A stretch of 49,961 bases of DNA from Bacteroidales bacterium M7 (GTDB lineage: Bacteria > Bacteroidota > Bacteroidia > Bacteroidales > Muribaculaceae), in contig LUJR01000019.1 in the NCBI GenBank assembly GCA_001689515.1, positions 1 to 49,961 of the forward strand. Direction: 5' to 3'. Within the stretch, counting starts at the first letter, position 1. Each line of letters begins with the position of its first letter. Positions 46,697 through 49,961 of this stretch are shown here, one piece after another. The notes beneath the pieces were generated by a model that was not told the origin of the DNA, made no database searches, and saw nothing but the letters and a program-made list of their open reading frames with translations. The translations under genes and the position numbers were made by a program.

Positions 46697-46727
46697 TTGC
46701 GCAATCTACAAAAACACATTATATTTG
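46697..46727 (+). promoter_or_regulatory. Bacteroidetes promoter of the HNH gene
   Basis: TTG at 46697-46699, 20 bp, TATATTTG at 46720-46727. The start of transcription would be about 46733, leaving a leader of about 16 bases before the ATG. Confidence 0.65.
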
Positions 46728-46748
46728 CACGCAGAAAGAATTACAAAT

Positions 46749-47390
46749 ATGACCGAAGAATGGCGTGACATACCCGGATATGAAGGACTTTACCAAGCAA
46801 GCAATCTTGGCAGGGTGAAAAGTCTTGCCCGAAATATGGTCGAATTTCATAAAGGCACCCGATATACAAGAAGCTATCCTGAACGGGTTTTGTCGCAAGG
46901 GAGCGACGGACACGGATATAAACTTTGCTGGTTGAGCAGGGGTGGCAAAGGTAAATCAATCAGAACTCATCGTCTTATCGCGCTCGCTTTTCTTCCCAAT
47001 CCTGATGGTTTGAGATGTATTAACCACAAGGATGAAAACAAGTCTAATAACATTGTTGAGAATTTAGAGTGGTGTACTCATTTATATAATGTAAACTATG
47101 GTAGCGCAAATGCAAGACGAAAGGCAGCTCATGCAGCACGTTATGCGCATAAGGTTTGCAAAAATGTCAAAAAGCATTCTGTGCATAAAACGCATAAACT
47201 CCCTAATAACGATAAAGCCGTATACCAAATGGACATGAACGGCAACATATTGGCGTCGTTCCCATCGGTTAAAGAAGCAACACGTGTCACCGGCGTTAAT
47301 AATATTAGCGCAGCTGCTCGTGGCATCCTTAGGCAGTCAAAAGGTTATAAATGGATGTATGTTAAAGATGTGAGTTCATTGCAGATATGA
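46749..47390 (+). CDS. HNH endonuclease with NUMOD4 domain
   Basis: 213 residues from the Met at 46749. N-terminal EEWRDIPGYEGLYQASNLGR is NUMOD4. KGKSIRTHRLIALAFLPNPD and INHKDENKSNNIVENLEWCT form the HNH nuclease core. The C-terminal YQMDMNGNILASFPSVKEAT with AAARGILRQSKGYKWMY is a NUMOD1-type DNA-binding unit. Free-standing homing endonuclease between TerL and the capsid genes. It diverges from TerL. Confidence 0.88.
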   Translation: MTEEWRDIPGYEGLYQASNLGRVKSLARNMVEFHKGTRYTRSYPERVLSQGSDGHGYKLCWLSRGGKGKSIRTHRLIALAFLPNPDGLRCINHKDENKSNNIVENLEWCTHLYNVNYGSANARRKAAHAARYAHKVCKNVKKHSVHKTHKLPNNDKAVYQMDMNGNILASFPSVKEATRVTGVNNISAAARGILRQSKGYKWMYVKDVSSLQI

Positions 47391-47551
47391 GGGGTGATAT
47401 TTATTGTCCGAGATGTGCGGAATTAGGACGCAAGCCGAAACTACTCGGCAGATATGAAGATATTGTAGGCCGGGGCATTGTGTTTCTGTTTTGTAAAAAA
47501 TGCGGTAAAGAGATACCGATAGACATGCGGAAGTACAGCCTTGACAGGTAA
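47387..47551 (+). CDS. Com-like zinc ribbon protein (54 aa)
   Basis: MRGDIYCPRCAELGRKPKLL then FLFCKKCGKEI: two CxxC pairs, the pattern of the Mu Com family of small zinc fingers, which regulate translation of a neighbouring phage gene. ATG overlaps the HNH stop (ATGA). Role here is inference from family. Confidence 0.65.
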   Translation: MRGDIYCPRCAELGRKPKLLGRYEDIVGRGIVFLFCKKCGKEIPIDMRKYSLDR

Positions 47552-47568
47552 AAAGATTGTTTAACCAC

Positions 47569-47753
47569 AGAGCCACAGAGCCGATGGATGCAAGAGTGCA
47601 TTTGTCGGCTCTGTTGGTTTAGACATAGCGCGGTAGAGCAGCGGTAGCTCGTAGCCCTCATAAGGCTAAGGTCGGCGGTTCGAGTCCGCCCCGCGCCACA
47701 AATACAATTAGAGCCACAGAGCCGATAGACGTGTAACAGCGTTTGTCGGCTCT
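47569..47753. repeat. Duplicated hairpin flanking the tRNA
   Basis: AGAGCCACAGAGCCGAT occurs at 47569-47585 and 47710-47726. Each is followed by TTTGTCGGCTCT (47601-47612 and 47742-47753), making two similar hairpins (GAGCCGA..TCGGCTC) around the tRNA. The second is followed by seven Ts. Confidence 0.75.
47627..47698 (+). tRNA. tRNA with CAT anticodon (Met or Ile2), phage-borne
   Basis: 72-base cloverleaf: acceptor AGCGCGG/CCGCGCC with an A-C mismatch at the 1-72 pair, D-stem GAGC/GCTC, anticodon stem TAGCC/GGCTA with loop CTCATAA, T-stem GGCGG/CCGCC with loop TTCGAGT. CCA not encoded. A CAT anticodon can read AUG, or AUA after lysidine modification. The mismatch at 1-72 recalls initiator tRNA, though the GGG/CCC anticodon-stem pairs of initiators are absent. 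Confidence 0.88.
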
Positions 47754-47760
47754 TTTTTTA
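47710..47760 (+). terminator. Terminator after the tRNA
   Basis: Hairpin AGAGCCGA / TCGGCTCT followed by TTTTTTT, in plus orientation, ending the tRNA transcript and separating it from the capsid operon. Confidence 0.7.
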
Positions 47761-47782
47761 TTAACCAACTAACTACTTCACA

Positions 47783-48460
47783 ATGAAGCAAAAAATCAAG
47801 GAAGCACTGAAACAGGGTCATAAGAAACTGGGTCTGAGTGACGAGGTATTTGAAAGGGTAGCCGCTTCCGTAGAAACTTTCATCACTGACGAGAGCGCGA
47901 TTGAGGGATTCGTCAACAGCGAAAGCACACTTAGTCTGCTCAGGTCATATCAGAGCATCAATGACAAAGTGCGGGATTTGGAGCGGTTTGTACCGAAGCC
48001 TAATAACACACCAAAAGTTGATGAGCCTGACAACGGCAACAATCCACCCGAACCGAAGCCCGAAACGCCGGACATCGCTGCGCTTATCGAGGCGGCTCTT
48101 GACAAGAAGCTGAATCCGATAACTGAGAGGCTGACGCAGTTTGAAACCGCACAGTCGCAGAAATCGGCAGTAGCCGCACTTAACGACCTCAAAGCATCGT
48201 GGGACTATGCCAAAGGCTACCCTACGGAGTGCGAGGACGCTTACGAGCGCGTGATGGAGCTTTACGAAGTCAGCGGGAAGAAATGGACTGCTGATGAGCT
48301 TACCACCAAGTTCAAGGAGAAATTCAACAAGGCGGTAAGCAAGAAAGGCGTAGACACGACCAAGCCATTTCAGAGCGACGGAGGGGCAGGAACAGACCCC
48401 AAAGAAGCGGACGCTGCTTTTGCAGCTGAAATCCGCAGGGCACTCGGCAAGGAGGAATAG
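47783..48460 (+). CDS. Capsid scaffolding protein
   Basis: 225 residues, highly charged and mostly helical: MKQKIKEALKQGHKKLGLSD, a Pro/Glu-rich middle (NPPEPKPETPDIAALIEAAL), and helical DKKLNPITERLTQFETAQSQ. It precedes the decoration and major capsid genes, the usual scaffold position. Guides prohead assembly and is then removed. Confidence 0.75.
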   Translation: MKQKIKEALKQGHKKLGLSDEVFERVAASVETFITDESAIEGFVNSESTLSLLRSYQSINDKVRDLERFVPKPNNTPKVDEPDNGNNPPEPKPETPDIAALIEAALDKKLNPITERLTQFETAQSQKSAVAALNDLKASWDYAKGYPTECEDAYERVMELYEVSGKKWTADELTTKFKEKFNKAVSKKGVDTTKPFQSDGGAGTDPKEADAAFAAEIRRALGKEE

Positions 48461-48508
48461 TTGCCATGCAATCAACCAGATTATTAACATCTAAAATTCC
48501 GAACATCA

Positions 48509-48904
48509 ATGGCAAAGAATTATGGTAATTCGCATGGTATCAAGGAATATCCCAGCGTTGGCGTAAGGACGCTCAACGCATGGCACCGAATCACCTCCCG
48601 AATCCCCGTGGGCGGAGTCCTCGCCAAGAGTGATGAATGGCCGGAGGGTAAAGTGATTCCACTCGGTACTCCCGTGTCGATGACTGAAATCGGCGGCGCA
48701 GCTACCGTAGGCGCGGCAGCCGACCTCACACTTCCTTACAGCGGACTACTTGAACATGACACCCCGATGGGGCCAGACTGCTGCACGCTTGACGTGATTG
48801 ACGGCGGTGAGCTTCTGATTGACCGCATTGACGCTGAAATCTCTGACGAGCAGAAAGAAGCGGTAAAATTCCGCATCAAGTTTTATCCCCAAATTAAAGA
48901 TTAA
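48509..48904 (+). CDS. Head decoration/head-fiber-like protein (131 aa)
   Basis: Contains VIPLGTPVSMTEIGGAATVG, the conserved loop-strand of lambda gpD-like head decoration proteins, and a small beta fold ending IRIKFYPQIKD-type strands. Between scaffold and major capsid, as in many phages. Stabilises the expanded head. Confidence 0.72.
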   Translation: MAKNYGNSHGIKEYPSVGVRTLNAWHRITSRIPVGGVLAKSDEWPEGKVIPLGTPVSMTEIGGAATVGAAADLTLPYSGLLEHDTPMGPDCCTLDVIDGGELLIDRIDAEISDEQKEAVKFRIKFYPQIKD

Positions 48905-48909
48905 GTCGT

Positions 48910-49961
48910 ATGAATATCGAAGAATTTGTAGCAGGCCTTGATATTGCCTCGACACTGGACTTAAATTCGTCCTCACGCCTTCAGACATTCTATGACACCG
49001 CTCTGAAAGGCTATGAAACCACTGACCTTGAAACCGACGGTTTCACTAATGCGCCTATCAAACTTAATTCCGAGGTGAAATTTGCCGAAGCGAAGAAATA
49101 TCTGCGCGGTATGGCGACCTACACCAGCGAGGACTCTGAACCCATCGCCCGTGGACGTGAGGCAGAACTGACCAAGTGGTCGGAGAGCATTCCGACAATA
49201 CGCTATGCCGTAAAACTTGGCAAGGATGATTACAAGGATCGTCTGCTTGCCGCACAGGACTCTGTTTTCTCAGCAGTGCTTGAAAGCAACGGCAGAAATG
49301 GCAACGTTGCGCGTCAGTCGCTCCGTGATTACCTTATTCGCTCAACCACTGAAGACCTCCGTGCATTCCCCGAATCCACGGTTGCGTCGCTGAACTATCA
49401 GTGCGGCCAGATGCTTTCCAAGCGTGGTCTTTATATCACACGAGAGAACAACCCTGATGGCATTGTGGGTGTGAAGTTTGAGTCGCGAGTGCCGGAAGGC
49501 AATGTGACAAAAGAAAAGTGGTACACTGTCAAGGCGGACGGCTCTCTTGAATACGTCACCACGGTCAACCCTGTAATGACGCTCAAGAAGAAGATTCGTG
49601 AGCTTCGCATGGACCAGTATAACGGATATACCAATGTACGTGTCGAAATGAACTACCGTACCTTCTTCCGTATGCTCGAACACCCCGAGGTGCTTGAAAT
49701 GATTGGCAACCCCAATAAAGAGCTTGCAATCCTCGTTGCCGGACTCAGCAAGAATACCGCAGCCTCAGCCAAAGCACAGGATGTGGGTCGCAATCAGCTT
49801 CTTGAATGGAGTGATGCCGCAGCAGTAGCATGGTTCAAATCTGCTGTGGGTGCTGACGAAGTAAAACTCCACACGGCAGTTGTAGGCGTTGATAAGCTCG
49901 ACGGTACGACAAAGAGGTACAAGACCAAGAAGCTCAACGTGTTTGAGGAAGGCGTGGTTCT
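48910..49961 (+). CDS. Major capsid protein (cut by right edge)
   Basis: 350 codons visible, starting MNIEEFVAGLDIASTLDLNS, open to the window end. Features: long charged N-arm segment (FAEAKKYLRGMATYTSEDSE), RSTTEDLRAFPESTVASLNY, and NYRTFFRMLEHPEVLEMIGN with the usual KLNVFEEG-like end. Position after scaffold and decoration genes supports the call. The ATG is 5 bases after the previous stop. Confidence 0.82.
   Translation, partial: MNIEEFVAGLDIASTLDLNSSSRLQTFYDTALKGYETTDLETDGFTNAPIKLNSEVKFAEAKKYLRGMATYTSEDSEPIARGREAELTKWSESIPTIRYAVKLGKDDYKDRLLAAQDSVFSAVLESNGRNGNVARQSLRDYLIRSTTEDLRAFPESTVASLNYQCGQMLSKRGLYITRENNPDGIVGVKFESRVPEGNVTKEKWYTVKADGSLEYVTTVNPVMTLKKKIRELRMDQYNGYTNVRVEMNYRTFFRMLEHPEVLEMIGNPNKELAILVAGLSKNTAASAKAQDVGRNQLLEWSDAAAVAWFKSAVGADEVKLHTAVVGVDKLDGTTKRYKTKKLNVFEEGVV

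Noticed and set aside
16022..49961. Stop-codon recoding of TAG in the phage
   Set aside because: Several genes (helicase, scaffold, HNH at 42346) end with TAG at the expected length, so TAG is a normal stop here.
1..49961. CRISPR array or Cas genes
   Set aside because: No series of 25-40-bp direct repeats with unique spacers; the octamer array at 1062-1133 has no spacers.

Overview
The window is chromosomal DNA of a gut-type Bacteroidales bacterium, possibly Muribaculaceae. The evidence is Bacteroidetes promoters (TTTG, about 20 bp, TAnnTTTG), a DUF4270 lipoprotein next to a short starch-synthase-like gene, a lipoprotein with an acidic patch after the lipid cysteine, and Bacteroidales-type integrases. 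It carries most of a tailed prophage inserted beside tRNA-Thr.

Host part (1-8786). A tyrosine integrase cut off by the left edge (minus strand) marks the end of another mobile element. After a repeat-rich gap comes a tightly packed minus-strand operon read from 6153 down to 1338: Cache/ABM secreted protein, AlkA-like glycosylase, Ada-N/methyltransferase, AraC-methyltransferase (frameshifted), GNAT and Fsr-like exporter. It looks like a DNA-alkylation repair operon with stress and efflux genes attached. Divergently come a starch-synthase-like gene, a DUF4270 lipoprotein and tRNA-Thr(CGT).

Prophage left arm (8800-16000). A divergent tyrosine integrase is followed by a minus-strand block: serine recombinase, unknown genes and tiny membrane peptides. 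The block ends at a control region (14639-16024) with an 18-bp palindrome, three 14-bp repeats, three promoters, two terminators, a candidate structured RNA and 16-bp direct repeats.

Early region (16055-32201, plus strand). About 30 small overlapping genes form a long operon: an N6A/N4C-type methyltransferase interrupted by an amber codon, YopX-like, DUF551-like, an SF3 helicase/primase, a second methyltransferase (NPPY), a DUF1064 nuclease-like protein, an HNH-type endonuclease and an SSB-like protein. Two promoter-linked structured RNAs (23181-23268, 30466-30634) lie between genes. The operon ends at a hairpin terminator that separates it from the convergent late genes.

Late region (32306-49961). 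On the minus strand are TerL, portal, two small tail/connector proteins and a 2884-residue tail protein. On the plus strand, diverging from TerL, are an HNH endonuclease, a Com-like zinc ribbon, tRNA-Met(CAT), scaffold, head decoration protein and major capsid protein (cut by the right edge). A third homing-type endonuclease lies antisense beside the portal gene. The right attachment site and the tape measure, lysis and remaining tail genes are outside the window.
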